Shown piece after piece: positions 53,954 to 63,264 of a stretch of 64,000 nucleotides of DNA. Location: the NCBI RefSeq assembly GCF_000737765.1, contig NZ_JPRI01000008.1:248001-312000 (forward strand). Direction: 5' to 3'. The DNA comes from Chryseobacterium vrystaatense. Lineage in GTDB: Bacteria; Bacteroidota; Bacteroidia; Flavobacteriales; Weeksellaceae. Position numbers and translations under genes: made by a program. Under the pieces are notes generated by a model. That model saw only the letters and a list, made by a program, of their open reading frames with translations. It made no database searches and had not been told where the DNA came from. Position 1 is the first letter of the stretch. Every line of letters begins with the position of its first letter.

Positions 53954-54568
53954 TTAAAAAGCTTTTTCTTCCGTCCTGCTCAGTTCTGTATAGTTTTTTC
54001 TGAGATCAGACAAAATTTTGCCATAAGTTCTTTTGTAAATCACATATATAATATAAAAGCTGATCAGCATAAAAAAACCAAATACAGCATAATTTCCCAA
54101 TCCCGGAATCATACTCTCAGGATTTGTGTGGGAGGTAATATCGTGTCCTTCATTCCATCCGTCTTTGGCACCTGCCATAAAATCCCTGGTATAAAAATCA
54201 AAATGAATCAGGTTATCCAGAACAATCAGCAAAAAAGAAATCCCTGCATATCCGAAGATCAGTTTTCTCAGATTCAGAATATTTTTCATTAATGATAAAG
54301 AATTCTGTCCGGTCTTCAATCTTCTGAACAGCAATATCGCCAGAATTATACATCCAGAAAAAAGTATCATTCTGAAATATGGAAAATCAGCATTAAAATA
54401 TCCGTATAGTGACCAAAGAACAATTTCTATCAGCCCAATCAAAAGTAAAACCTTAACCACAGAGACCGATTTATGCTTGATCATGGTATAAATTTCATTT
54501 TCGGAGTACTCCTTAAATTCTGTTTCTGCTTTATTCCAGTCTTTTTTCAAAAGTTCCAAATCATCCAT
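53954..54568 (-). CDS. Membrane protein downstream of an ECF sigma factor, possible anti-sigma
   Basis: The N-terminal 35 residues are hydrophilic (LKKDWNKAETEFKEYSENEIYTMI), followed by about four membrane segments (VVKVLLLIGLIEIVLWSLYG onwards) and a charged end. Cytoplasmic N-terminus plus membrane part and 1-bp spacing from a sigma factor gene suggest an anti-sigma role. No zinc anti-sigma motif is visible. Confidence 0.6.
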   Translation of the reverse strand: MDDLELLKKDWNKAETEFKEYSENEIYTMIKHKSVSVVKVLLLIGLIEIVLWSLYGYFNADFPYFRMILFSGCIILAILLFRRLKTGQNSLSLMKNILNLRKLIFGYAGISFLLIVLDNLIHFDFYTRDFMAGAKDGWNEGHDITSHTNPESMIPGLGNYAVFGFFMLISFYIIYVIYKRTYGKILSDLRKNYTELSRTEEKAF

Positions 54569-54569
54569 A

Positions 54570-55067
54570 TTATTTTGTGTTTATTTTGGTTTTTAAATTA
54601 TTCTTTGCTCTGCTCATCTTCACTCTTGCATTCCCTTCTGTTATCCCCAGGATTTCTCCGATTTCCCTGTAAGATTTATCCTCCAGATACATCATAATTA
54701 ATGCTTTTTCGACATCAGACATTTCATGGATGGCTTTATACATTCTTTTAAGTTTATCCCCGTCATCTTCATAGGTTTCATATTCCATCTTCAGTGAGGA
54801 GACCTCTATTTCAGCATGCTTCAATTCTTTTTTCTGAGGTTTTCTAAAAAGGGTTATTGCTGTATTAAGTGCCACTTTATACATCCAGGTAGTAAATTTA
54901 GCATCTCCTTTAAACCCCGGAAAGGATTTCCATAGCTGTACGGTAATTTCCTGAAAGAGATCTTTATGATCTTCGTCATTATCGGTGTATATCCTGCATA
55001 TTTTGTGGATCAGCCTCTGATTGGGCTTAAAAAAATCAACAAAAGTTTTCTCCAGTTCTGTGGTCAT
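54570..55067 (-). CDS. ECF-type RNA polymerase sigma factor
   Basis: Region 2 is present: DLFQEITVQLWKSFPGFKGDAKFTTWMYKVALN, with its core at residues about 35-68. Region 4 carries YREIGEILGITEGNARVKMSRAK at 134-156. The length (165 aa) is that of an ECF factor. Target promoters cannot be told. Confidence 0.93.
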   Translation of the reverse strand: MTTELEKTFVDFFKPNQRLIHKICRIYTDNDEDHKDLFQEITVQLWKSFPGFKGDAKFTTWMYKVALNTAITLFRKPQKKELKHAEIEVSSLKMEYETYEDDGDKLKRMYKAIHEMSDVEKALIMMYLEDKSYREIGEILGITEGNARVKMSRAKNNLKTKINTK

Positions 55068-55126
55068 ACCCTATGAGTGGAAAGTTTTTATTTTCGTTAC
55101 ACATTTTTTACAAAAAAATAAAAAAA

Positions 55127-55152
55127 ACGGCATCTCATTGCTGAAATGCCGT
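55127..55152 (-). terminator. Terminator after the DUF2147 gene
   Basis: ACGGCAT (55127-55133) and ATGCCGT (55146-55152), followed by TTTTTTTT on the minus strand. Confidence 0.85.
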
Positions 55153-55175
55153 CTTAAAATTTTATTTAAACTTAA

Positions 55176-55595
55176 TTAGTTTACTTTATCCCAAACTTGA
55201 GTTCTTCCTAAGATAGAAACACCCATATATCCTCTTACATTCAGTTTATCACCACTTTTTGTGATGGTACACTTGTACGTTTTACCTGTTTTAGGATCTG
55301 TAATAGTACCCCCTGTAAATTCATCTCCATCTTTTTTAAGACCTCTGATAATTTCCAGTCCTACGATCGGTTTTCCTTTTCTGTCATCTTTACATGCCGT
55401 ACAGTTTGGATCTGCAGGCTTTATAAGCAACTGGGAAACTTTTCCGTAATACTTCCCGTCTGACTTCTTATAGATCTCTACCACAGATTTAGCCTGCTTT
55501 GTTTCATCATCTATAGTCTTCCACTTGCCCTCAATCTGTGCAAACGATAATACGCCAAACAGAGACAACACGAATGTTAATAATAATTTTTTCAT
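55176..55595 (-). CDS. Secreted DUF2147-family protein
   Basis: The signal peptide MKKLLLTFVLSLFGVLSFAQ precedes a typical DUF2147 domain: GKWKTIDDETKQAKSVVEI near residue 23, then GGTITDPKTGKTYKCTI and RGYMGVSILGRTQVWDKV at the end. It has two CxxC-like cysteines (DPNCTACKDD). The family is periplasmic with unknown function. Confidence 0.9.
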   Translation of the reverse strand: MKKLLLTFVLSLFGVLSFAQIEGKWKTIDDETKQAKSVVEIYKKSDGKYYGKVSQLLIKPADPNCTACKDDRKGKPIVGLEIIRGLKKDGDEFTGGTITDPKTGKTYKCTITKSGDKLNVRGYMGVSILGRTQVWDKVN

Positions 55596-55926
55596 ATTTC
55601 TTATAGTTTTAATTCTGATATACGTTTTTTGTTATGTATCTATTGCTAAAAGTATAAATTAAATTTTAAACAGACAAAAACTTTTACTATACAAAGCATA
55701 TGATAAGCCAAAAGGGCAAACATATCAATAATTATGTTTGCCCTTTTGGCTTAGCTGTTATGATGATTGAAAATTTAAGATTTAAGATTTCAAACACAAG
55801 ATATGAGATATGAGACCTTTTACAGTAAATTTCAACAAGTATTAAAGGTTCGGATGCGGGGTTTAAACCAGTAGCTAAGTAACAGCAACAAAACTCCTAA
55901 ACCCTAAAGATCTCCGACTCTCAAAC
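55596..55926. other. Intergenic region with a perfect 20-bp inverted repeat
   Basis: The inverted repeat AAGCCAAAAGGGC... / ...GCCCTTTTGGCTT has arms 55705-55724 and 55733-55752 and an 8-nt loop. Beyond it are low-complexity AGATATGAGATATGAGA units (about 55790-55825). No gene is visible. Confidence 0.6.
55705..55752. repeat. Perfect 20-bp inverted repeat
   Basis: The arms match over 20 bp around TCAATAAT. It is not followed by a T tract on either strand, so it does not look like a simple terminator. Confidence 0.8.
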
Positions 55927-57855
55927 TTACTTAAGTTTTCTGTTGATCACTCTATCCATATAATCCTGAAACCATGCTTTTGCAGTCTGCATTCCTTTTT
56001 CTATTTCAGGTGTTTTTAATTTACCCATCAGGTTATTTTCGAAGCCAAGGTCATTTTTATCATATACACCTATGATCTGTTTTCCATCAAAACGGTACAT
56101 ATGATCTCCGATGATAAACTGTTCTGAACTTCCGTCTGAATTCACCACAATAGAAGGATATTTTTTATCACTAACGACACTTCTGCCCCAGCTTCTGATC
56201 GGCTTATTGTATCCGATAAGATCTGCAAGCGTAGGGTAAATATCTATTTGCTGGGCTGTTTCAGGATTTACCCCTTTAAGGTTGTATTCCGGATTTGGAG
56301 AGTATAATATCAGCGGAACGGCAAAACGGTTCATTGCTTTTTCGTATTCACCATAAGCGATCTGGTTGGTATGATCTCCGGTAAAAACGAAGATTGTATT
56401 GTTGAACCAAGGCTGCTTTTTAGCCGTTTCAAAGTATTTTTTGATTGAATAATCAGTGTATTGCATGGGCTCATGCATTTCTATGGTGCCTTTTTTGAAT
56501 TTCCCGTTGTATTTTTCAGGAATTTTAAAAGGATGATGTGATGATGCTGTAAATACGGTAGCCATAAAAGGTTGTTTCTTACCTACATTCTTGGCGAAAT
56601 ACTGCAGAAACGGCTCATCCCATATAGCCCACATTCCGTCGAAATCTTCATCGTGATTATATTCTGTTTTTCCGAAATAATGTTTAAAACCTAAAATATT
56701 TCCAAAGCCCAGAAAGCCCATCGATCCGTTCGGAGCTCCATGATAAAAAGAAGTATCATAGCCCAGATCATTACAGACAGAAACAATAGACTGAATTTTC
56801 TGATTGGAATAAGGGGAACTGGTGAAAGCATCTGTTAAACTTGGAATTCCTGCTAAAACACTGCTCATCCCATGAATCGACTGTCTGCCATTCGCAAAAG
56901 TGTTAGGAAAAATTAAACTTTGACCGGCAAGACTGTCTATGAACGGTGTGTAGGAAACATATCCTTTTATATTTTTATCTTTATTAAAGGCTCCTGAGTA
57001 TTCTCTGCCAAAAGATTCCACGATAAAAATAACAATATTGGGACGGTTCTCCACTTTTCTGTCGTATATTTTATAGGGCTGAACATGATCTGTAATATAT
57101 TTTTCGTCTACAAAATGAACTTCTTTAAAGTTGTTGGTGCCTAATGTTCTGAAAAATGAAAAGGTACTGTTCAAAACCACATTTCCCTGAAGTGGATTCA
57201 CGACAAAACGGTTGGCATCAACTAAATTGATAGGCCTTGTACTATGCTTGAAGTCCCCGCGAATCCCTCCAATAGATAAAACAATTGTTGCACAAAGAAC
57301 AATGACCGACCATATAAAATAAGGAATAAGCTTTACCGGTTTCTGTTCTGTAATCTTTACTTTTTTATATAAAAAGATCCAAAGAGCCATCAAAACAACA
57401 AACCATATCAAAACAAAAGGGTGCTGTCCTATGGAAACGGTGAACACTTTAAAAACATTAGATTCGTGTTTAGCGACGTCCAATGCTGTAGAGGTAAGTC
57501 TTGCCTGTGAAAATTTATAGTAAATAAAGTCTCCGAAATTCATGGCATAAGCGATTCCGTTGGTAACAAAATACAGCCAGAACAAAACAGTCTGATAAGC
57601 CTTTTTTGTATTGATAACTATCGGGATAAGACTCAGCAGAATAAATAAAGCATTCACATATAAAATCGCAGTGGTATCAAAGGCAGTGCCGTGAAATGCC
57701 AGATTGAAATAATCTGAAACAGAATCCACTTTGATGAGCTCTTTATTGAAATACCAAAACAGAAGTCGGGCAATCTGATAAAAAACGTATGCTAAGAAAA
57801 TCCGGTATAAAAGGACCAGAAGTTCTTGTTTTCTAAATTCTTTAAAAAATTTCAT
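55927..57855 (-). CDS. LTA synthase-family membrane sulfatase-like protein
   Basis: About five membrane segments at the N-terminus (residues 1-200) are followed by a large periplasmic sulfatase/phosphoglycerol-transferase domain. The segment IVIFIVESFGREY gives the metal ligand E. The nucleophile region is FANGRQSIHGMSS, and FTGDHTNQ near residue 495 is the second metal site. The nucleophile looks like Ser rather than the Thr of LtaS. A role in transferring phospho-groups to envelope polymers is likely, but the exact product is unknown. Confidence 0.85.
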   Translation of the reverse strand: MKFFKEFRKQELLVLLYRIFLAYVFYQIARLLFWYFNKELIKVDSVSDYFNLAFHGTAFDTTAILYVNALFILLSLIPIVINTKKAYQTVLFWLYFVTNGIAYAMNFGDFIYYKFSQARLTSTALDVAKHESNVFKVFTVSIGQHPFVLIWFVVLMALWIFLYKKVKITEQKPVKLIPYFIWSVIVLCATIVLSIGGIRGDFKHSTRPINLVDANRFVVNPLQGNVVLNSTFSFFRTLGTNNFKEVHFVDEKYITDHVQPYKIYDRKVENRPNIVIFIVESFGREYSGAFNKDKNIKGYVSYTPFIDSLAGQSLIFPNTFANGRQSIHGMSSVLAGIPSLTDAFTSSPYSNQKIQSIVSVCNDLGYDTSFYHGAPNGSMGFLGFGNILGFKHYFGKTEYNHDEDFDGMWAIWDEPFLQYFAKNVGKKQPFMATVFTASSHHPFKIPEKYNGKFKKGTIEMHEPMQYTDYSIKKYFETAKKQPWFNNTIFVFTGDHTNQIAYGEYEKAMNRFAVPLILYSPNPEYNLKGVNPETAQQIDIYPTLADLIGYNKPIRSWGRSVVSDKKYPSIVVNSDGSSEQFIIGDHMYRFDGKQIIGVYDKNDLGFENNLMGKLKTPEIEKGMQTAKAWFQDYMDRVINRKLK

Positions 57856-57944
57856 TCGGCAAATTTACATCAAAAACATATTAATGTATTTTTTCCTTCA
57901 TAAAATTTCAGTATAAAATTTGGAAAAACCCTACTTTTGTTGAC

Positions 57945-58658
57945 ATGAATTTCATAAAAAATAATCTTGCCAATTTATTGACCCTTGCCAATTTATTTGC
58001 GGGCTGTGTAGGTGCCATACATCTAATTTTAGGAGATTACCAGACCACGGCTATCTGTATCATTCTTTCGTCTATTTTTGATTTCTTTGATGGGTTTGTG
58101 GCCCGTGCGGTAAAATCAAACTCCAATCTTGGACTTCAACTGGATTCTCTGGCAGATATGGTAAGTTTCGGAGTGATTCCCGGTCTTACGATGTACAAAG
58201 CTCTGGAGCCATTCGGAAATGAATTTTTGGGACTGCACCTTCCTTTTGACATTAGTTATATCGGTCTGCTTGTGACTGTTTTTTCATGTCTAAGGCTTGC
58301 AATATTCAATCTTGATGAGGAACAGCGTTATTATTTTAAAGGATTGAATACGCCTACCAATACCGTATTGCTTTTCGGATTATATTATGCTTTCAAGGAA
58401 ACAGGAACCTTTGGATTTTTGTTTGAAAATTCATTGTTTTTAGTTGCATTGACTGTTATCACATCATGGCTTCTCATCAGTCCTATCAAAATGATGGCGA
58501 TGAAGTTCAAGTCGAAGAAACTGCAGGACAATTATCCTAAAATTATTTTATTAGGCGGCGGAATTGCTATTTTGATTATTTTTCAAATCGTAGGGATTCC
58601 CATGCTTGTTATTTATTATATATTAGTATCGCTGGTTTTTCAGAAACAGTTGGGCTAG
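57945..58658 (+). CDS. pssA: CDP-diacylglycerol-serine O-phosphatidyltransferase
   Basis: It makes phosphatidylserine for phosphatidylethanolamine. The CDP-alcohol phosphotransferase motif is visible as FFDGFVAR, then LGLQLDSLADMVSFGVIPG (about residues 62-81). Several membrane segments follow. The length is 237 aa. It is divergent from the LTA synthase-like gene. Confidence 0.93.
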   Translation: MNFIKNNLANLLTLANLFAGCVGAIHLILGDYQTTAICIILSSIFDFFDGFVARAVKSNSNLGLQLDSLADMVSFGVIPGLTMYKALEPFGNEFLGLHLPFDISYIGLLVTVFSCLRLAIFNLDEEQRYYFKGLNTPTNTVLLFGLYYAFKETGTFGFLFENSLFLVALTVITSWLLISPIKMMAMKFKSKKLQDNYPKIILLGGGIAILIIFQIVGIPMLVIYYILVSLVFQKQLG

Positions 58659-58744
58659 ATTTTAAATATCAGACATCAGATGTCAGACTTTAGAAGTTAC
58701 CCAATCAGCACATTATTAAGTTAACCCATTTTCAATTTAAAGAA

Positions 58745-59509
58745 ATGAATTTAAAACTCCATAAACCTCTTTGTATTTTTGACCTTGAAACTACAGGAAC
58801 GAATATCGGAAAAGACAAAATCGTAGAAATCTGCATTTTAAAAGTAAACCCGGATGCATCCAGAGAAAGCAAAACCTGGCGTGTAAATCCGGAAATGCCT
58901 ATCCCAACCGAATCCAGTGAGATCCACGGAATTTATGATGAAGATATCAAAGACGCTCCTACTTTCAGAGAGATTGCTCCAAAAGTTATGGAAATGATTT
59001 CAGGAAGTGATCTTGGAGGTTTTAATTCTAACCGATTCGATGTTCCTCTTTTGGCAGAAGAACTTCTGAGAGTGGAACTTGATTTTGATCTGAGCAAATT
59101 CCGATTGGTAGATGCACAGACGATTTTTCATAAAAAAGAACCCCGAAACTTAGGTGCTGCTTATCAGTTCTACTGTGGTAAAGTATTGGAAAATGCTCAC
59201 TCTGCGGAGGCTGATGTGATGGCTACTTTTGAGGTGCTGGATGCACAGGTTGGAAAATATGAAGATATCCCGAATGAAATCGCTGCTTTAAGTGAATTTA
59301 CGTTTCATAATAAGAACGCTGACCTTGCAGGATTTATCGGATACAATGATAAAACGGAACCTGTTTTCAACTTCGGAAAATATAAAGGCCAGGTTGTAAA
59401 AGCTGTTTTCCAAAAGGATCTTGGCTATTACGGATGGCTTCAGAATGCTGATTTTCCACTTTATACGAAGAAAGTCTTCACAAAAATTCAATTATCCGGT
59501 AAATTTTAA
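58745..59509 (+). CDS. DEDDh 3'-5' exonuclease with C-terminal DUF3820-like domain
   Basis: The exonuclease domain has FDLETTGTNIGKD (D13, E15), NSNRFDVPLL near 97 and HSAEADVMATFEVL near 150. After about residue 190 a small domain begins (NFGKYKGQVVKAVFQKD, YYGWLQNADF), similar to the DUF3820 domain seen with many such exonucleases. It is probably a DNA polymerase proofreading-like or DNA repair exonuclease. Confidence 0.88.
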   Translation: MNLKLHKPLCIFDLETTGTNIGKDKIVEICILKVNPDASRESKTWRVNPEMPIPTESSEIHGIYDEDIKDAPTFREIAPKVMEMISGSDLGGFNSNRFDVPLLAEELLRVELDFDLSKFRLVDAQTIFHKKEPRNLGAAYQFYCGKVLENAHSAEADVMATFEVLDAQVGKYEDIPNEIAALSEFTFHNKNADLAGFIGYNDKTEPVFNFGKYKGQVVKAVFQKDLGYYGWLQNADFPLYTKKVFTKIQLSGKF

Positions 59510-59512
59510 AAG

Positions 59513-59911
59513 ATGTCAAATCTGGTTCGTTTTAAATTTTACGAAACTGCTCTTGAGGCCAACAGGGACAAACAGATCCTTGCTGAAAACGGAGTGAATG
59601 GCTTTATAGCCAACGAACAGCTTATCCAATCTGACTGGCTGCTTTCACAGGCTGTGGGCGGTATTCAGCTTCAGGTTTTTGAAGATGATCTGGAAAAGGC
59701 GAAGAAGATTCTTCAGGATTATAACGACAATGAAGCGTATTCACTGGAAGTAGAACATACCATCAAGGATCCAGCATTTGATTTTGTATGTCCGAAATGC
59801 GGATCCAACCATATTTACAGAGACGATAGAGCAACGAGTTTTTTTGGCATCTCAATTTTGTCAAGCCAGAAGTTTGTATGCTATTACTGTGGCAATGAAT
59901 TTACACCCTAA
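59513..59911 (+). CDS. DUF2007-type protein with C-terminal zinc ribbon
   Basis: The DUF2007 part covers residues 1 to about 80 (LVRFKFYETALEANRDKQILAENG). The end is a zinc ribbon with two CxxC pairs (CPKCGSNHIY, CYYCGNEF). It starts 3 bp after the exonuclease gene, so they are probably co-transcribed. The function is unknown. Confidence 0.8.
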   Translation: MSNLVRFKFYETALEANRDKQILAENGVNGFIANEQLIQSDWLLSQAVGGIQLQVFEDDLEKAKKILQDYNDNEAYSLEVEHTIKDPAFDFVCPKCGSNHIYRDDRATSFFGISILSSQKFVCYYCGNEFTP

Positions 59912-59931
59912 AATATTTTTAATCCTAATCT

Positions 59932-60504
59932 GTGATAAAAATTAAAAAAATTCTTTTATATATTGGTATTGGCATAGTTTCAATTCCAGTATTTATCGCA
60001 GCTTATTATTTTATAGCGTGGGGACAGAATGAAACGGATCCTAATTTATCTAAGAATCCTGTTTATAAGTCTTTCGATAAACAAAGACACAAAACAGTTT
60101 TCGAAGAAGAATCGGAAGGCGGACAATCTAATAATCTGATCATTAAAACAAATAGTGGTACCAGTGAAGAATTTTACACCTGTTACATTAATGACAATAA
60201 ACTGTTTCTGGATATCAAATTTTCAGCAGGAGATGGTTTCAGCGGTGGAGGCTATGAACTGAAGATTGTAAAGAACAGACATCAACTTTCCCCTTATCAC
60301 TACACCGATGTCATAAGGCCATTTGATTTCCTGGACACAGGAGATTATTATAAAGTTTTAGACAGCCGTCTTGTGCTTGATAAAGATTCTTACAAAAAGG
60401 GGGACACTATCTTTGGATACACAGCGTTTAAGATTCAGAACAGGTATGGTCCTGAAAAATATTTTGAAGAAGGAAAAGGATATTTTAAAGCCATAGTCAA
60501 TTAA
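59932..60504 (+). CDS. Hypothetical membrane-anchored protein
   Basis: It begins with a GTG start and a single N-terminal membrane segment (ILLYIGIGIVSIPVFIAAYYF). The C-terminal end (YKKGDTIFGYTAF, EEGKGYFKAIV) resembles that of the lipoprotein at 10022-10585, so they are distant paralogues. The rest is unknown. Confidence 0.65.
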   Translation: MIKIKKILLYIGIGIVSIPVFIAAYYFIAWGQNETDPNLSKNPVYKSFDKQRHKTVFEEESEGGQSNNLIIKTNSGTSEEFYTCYINDNKLFLDIKFSAGDGFSGGGYELKIVKNRHQLSPYHYTDVIRPFDFLDTGDYYKVLDSRLVLDKDSYKKGDTIFGYTAFKIQNRYGPEKYFEEGKGYFKAIVN

Positions 60505-60517
60505 ATAATTAAGAATT

Positions 60518-61123
60518 ATGAAAATCATTTGTATAGGAAGAAATTACAGCGAGCATGCGAAAGAACTAGGAAATGAAATTCCTGAAAAACCTGTTATTTT
60601 CATGAAACCTGACACAGCGGTTTTAAAGGGAAATGATTTTTACATTCCTGAATTTTCTGCCGACGTTCACTATGAGCTGGAAGTCGTTTTAAAAATATCA
60701 AAAGGAGGGAAATATATCCAGAAAGAAGCAGCTCATAAACATTACGAAGAGATCAGCCTTGGAATAGATTTTACGGCAAGAGATCTTCAGACTGAGCTTA
60801 AATCCAAGGGGCTTCCATGGGAACTGGCAAAAGGTTTTGACGGTTCTGCAGTAGTAGGAAACTTCTTCAAAAAAGAAGATTATGATCTTGAAGGATTACA
60901 GTTTTCATTGCTTAAAAATAAAGAAGAAGTTCAGGATGGCAATACAAAAGATATGATCTTCAGTTTTGATGATATCATCGCTTTTGCTTCTCAGTATTTT
61001 ACCTTGAGGGTTGGTGATCTTATTTTTACAGGTACCCCACAAGGGGTAGGAAAAGTTGAGGAAAATGATGTTCTGGAAGGTTATCTTAAAGATGATAAAA
61101 TTCTTGATATTCGAATATTATAA
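60518..61123 (+). CDS. Fumarylacetoacetate hydrolase-family protein
   Basis: A single FAH domain (201 aa). The metal site uses E in HYELEVVLKI and D in GIDFTARDLQ. Other motifs are GSAVVGNFF and the final FTGTPQGVGKV. The family hydrolyses or decarboxylates 2-oxo acids such as acylpyruvates. It follows the previous gene by 13 bp. Confidence 0.92.
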   Translation: MKIICIGRNYSEHAKELGNEIPEKPVIFMKPDTAVLKGNDFYIPEFSADVHYELEVVLKISKGGKYIQKEAAHKHYEEISLGIDFTARDLQTELKSKGLPWELAKGFDGSAVVGNFFKKEDYDLEGLQFSLLKNKEEVQDGNTKDMIFSFDDIIAFASQYFTLRVGDLIFTGTPQGVGKVEENDVLEGYLKDDKILDIRIL

Positions 61124-61138
61124 AAACTTAAATATAGA

Positions 61139-61173
61139 AAAGCAGTCCTATTTTAAGACTTCAGGACTGCTTT
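61139..61173. terminator. Bidirectional terminator of the FAH and DUF535 genes
   Basis: AAAGCAGTCCT (61139-61149) and AGGACTGCTTT (61163-61173), followed by TT on the plus strand. It contains the end of the DUF535 gene. Confidence 0.85.
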
Positions 61174-62095
61174 TTATTGTACAGTTGTTATTTTCCAAAT
61201 AATCACGCAAGCTCCCTTTAACGGAGTCAACAAGCACATATCTTTTTTTGTAACCGGATCTTTTTTCTGATTTTATATCGGTGATATTTTTTCTTGAAGT
61301 TACTGACGGTAATACGTACCAATTATTTCCCAGGTCCTTACCTCCCATTTCTTCCCAAAACTCGTTATACGAAAAAGGAATTGCATGCAACAAAGGGATA
61401 TGGATAAAATGTTTTCTGTTTTGGGCCTGACATTTCCCACCTATAGCATTGATGGATGCTATATCAAGCGTTTTACAAAACTCCTGCAACATTTCAATCA
61501 AAAAAGCTTTGGGCCTTACTCCATTCATCAATTTCTGGGCTTCTTTTGTAACGTAAATACCATTTACAACAGGCCTCCCCTGCAGACACCCGATTCTGCA
61601 AAGCCATCTGTTATTTTCGCTTTTTTCTACAGCAAAAGATAGGGAAGCTACATTGCCATCAAGGTGATCCATAACCAGAGACAAAACCAATTCACCTTCC
61701 TTTCTGTATCGATCATTGTAGCCTATCATCAACTTTGCCGGCAATCCGTTTTTTAAAGCAAACTCGCATATCACATGATCTTCACCCCATATTATTTTTT
61801 CAATTTGTTTGTCGTATATAAAATCATAGGTATCACAAATAATTTTTATTCTTTGATGAATGGAATATTGGGTTGAAAGATAAACCTTAAATGGTTTTAA
61901 AAATAGGCGGGGTCTCTGGGAGAGAACTTCTTTGTATCTGTCACTTTCTAAAATTTCAAACCAATATCTGGAAGGCTTATGATTAAGTAAGGTTAATACA
62001 AAACTTTTGTACTGCTGCTTACGCTTATACTTTTTCCTCTCATTATTGAACGCTATTTCTGCAAACTTCCATGCTTTGATGCTAACCTTAAACAT
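61148..62095 (-). CDS. DUF535 (VirK/YbjX-like) protein
   Basis: The 315-aa protein matches the DUF535 layout: YKSFVLTLLNHKPSRYWFEILE near residue 28, then FAVEKSENNRWLCRIGCLQG near 155 and KAFLIEMLQEFCKTL near 200. VirK is linked to envelope functions and type I secretion-like export in proteobacteria, but the role is not settled. Its stop lies inside the terminator shared with the FAH gene. Confidence 0.8.
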   Translation of the reverse strand: MFKVSIKAWKFAEIAFNNERKKYKRKQQYKSFVLTLLNHKPSRYWFEILESDRYKEVLSQRPRLFLKPFKVYLSTQYSIHQRIKIICDTYDFIYDKQIEKIIWGEDHVICEFALKNGLPAKLMIGYNDRYRKEGELVLSLVMDHLDGNVASLSFAVEKSENNRWLCRIGCLQGRPVVNGIYVTKEAQKLMNGVRPKAFLIEMLQEFCKTLDIASINAIGGKCQAQNRKHFIHIPLLHAIPFSYNEFWEEMGGKDLGNNWYVLPSVTSRKNITDIKSEKRSGYKKRYVLVDSVKGSLRDYLENNNCTIKSSPEVLK

Positions 62096-62473
62096 TAATT
62101 ATAAATTCAATCATAAAAACAAATTAAATCAAATTAAACAAGTAAGCTGATTGGTTTTTATTAAAATAAAATTAAATTCACCTAATTATGACTATTACGC
62201 ACCAAAACAGATAAAACACCCGTTAATGCAGTAAAATAAATAAAACTAAACTGATTTATCTTCAATTCACAGATGATTAAATTTCGGTTAAAAAAAATCA
62301 AACCCCTATTTCTTATCTCTTATGATGATTAAGTTGAAAAAATACATACTGCTGAATTACAGTTTTAAGTAGTGACCCATGACTAATAGGGCAGTTACCT
62401 ATTAATATTATAAGTTATTTAACATAAACTCTGTCAATTTTTTCTTATCTTTAAAATAACAAAATTAGAGGTC
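62096..62473. other. AT-rich intergenic region, no visible gene
   Basis: The 378-bp stretch between divergent genes shows no ORF or hairpin worth listing. A TATCTTTA element at about 62446 resembles a weak -7 box for the USP gene. Confidence 0.4.
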
Positions 62474-62911
62474 ATGATAAATATTGTACTACCCGTAGAT
62501 TTTGGGGACAAAACAGAACAGCTTGTAGAGGGAGCCGTAAAATTTGCAAAACAGTTAAACGGCAGAATCTTTTTGATTCATGTAGCGCCATCAGATATTG
62601 GTTTTGCTATCGGTGATATGGGATATCAATATTTTCCTGAAGTAGAAGCTAATGAGATCAGAGCTGAACTGGTAGAACTCAACAAAATCGAACAAAGGAT
62701 TATTGCCCATGATGTGGACTGTGAGCATCTCTTAAAACAAGGGATTGCCAAGGATACTATTCTGGAATATGCAAAGGCTAAAAATGCTGATTACATCGTA
62801 ATGGGATCACACGGAAGAAGTGGTATCTATGATGTATTTGTAGGAAGTTTAACCAAGGGGCTTACGAAAGATTCGCATGTTCCGGTACTGGTACTTCCCA
62901 TCCACGACTAA
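62474..62911 (+). CDS. Universal stress protein (UspA-like)
   Basis: The 145-aa protein has a Usp fold: N-terminal MINIVLPVDFGD and the ATP-binding loop GSHGRSGIYDVFVGS (G-2x-G-9x-G-S) near residues 113-127. It ends with VPVLVLP. Members bind ATP and act in general stress survival. Confidence 0.93.
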   Translation: MINIVLPVDFGDKTEQLVEGAVKFAKQLNGRIFLIHVAPSDIGFAIGDMGYQYFPEVEANEIRAELVELNKIEQRIIAHDVDCEHLLKQGIAKDTILEYAKAKNADYIVMGSHGRSGIYDVFVGSLTKGLTKDSHVPVLVLPIHD

Positions 62912-62935
62912 AAAGTTACATTTTAATTGTTAATA

Positions 62936-62971
62936 AAAAAACCGATCAGACCTAAGTCTAATCGGTTTTTT
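62936..62971. terminator. Terminator between USP and DUF6341-like genes
   Basis: AAAAAACCGAT (62936-62946) and ATCGGTTTTTT (62961-62971), with inner pair GAC/GTC. It can serve both convergent genes. Confidence 0.85.
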
Positions 62972-62988
62972 ACTATATAACCAATTAA

Positions 62989-63222
62989 TTAACCTTCTTT
63001 TTTATAGATCTTTGGATCGTAGTAAGGGTTCTTACCCTCAGTTGGAGAATAATAGTCTTTATCTTTATCACCACCAAGTGTTACTACCAGTACATAGCAC
63101 CAATAAGTAAACAATACGCAGCAAACGATAAATAGAATCCAGTTTAGAACATTTCCAAATGAATCAAAAAAACCGAAGGTCCATTTGAAAACTTTACTTA
63201 AGAATAACCAGAAAGACGTCAT
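62989..63222 (-). CDS. Small membrane protein of the DUF6341 type
   Basis: The 77-aa protein has an N-terminal amphipathic part, a hydrophobic helix (WILFIVCCVLFTYWCYVLVV, about residues 28-47) and a charged, Tyr-rich end (GKNPYYDPKIYKKEG). It is typical of Flavobacteria and is found next to DUF6427 genes, as here. No function is known. Confidence 0.75.
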   Translation of the reverse strand: MTSFWLFLSKVFKWTFGFFDSFGNVLNWILFIVCCVLFTYWCYVLVVTLGGDKDKDYYSPTEGKNPYYDPKIYKKEG

Positions 63223-63240
63223 TATTTTCCTTTTTTAAAT

Positions 63241-63248
63241 TAACTTTG
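63241..63248 (+). promoter_or_regulatory. Putative -7 box of the DUF6427 gene
   Basis: TAACTTTG, 17 bp before the ATG at 63265. A -33 element is not clear. Confidence 0.5.
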
Positions 63249-63264
63249 TACAAATTTATAAAAA

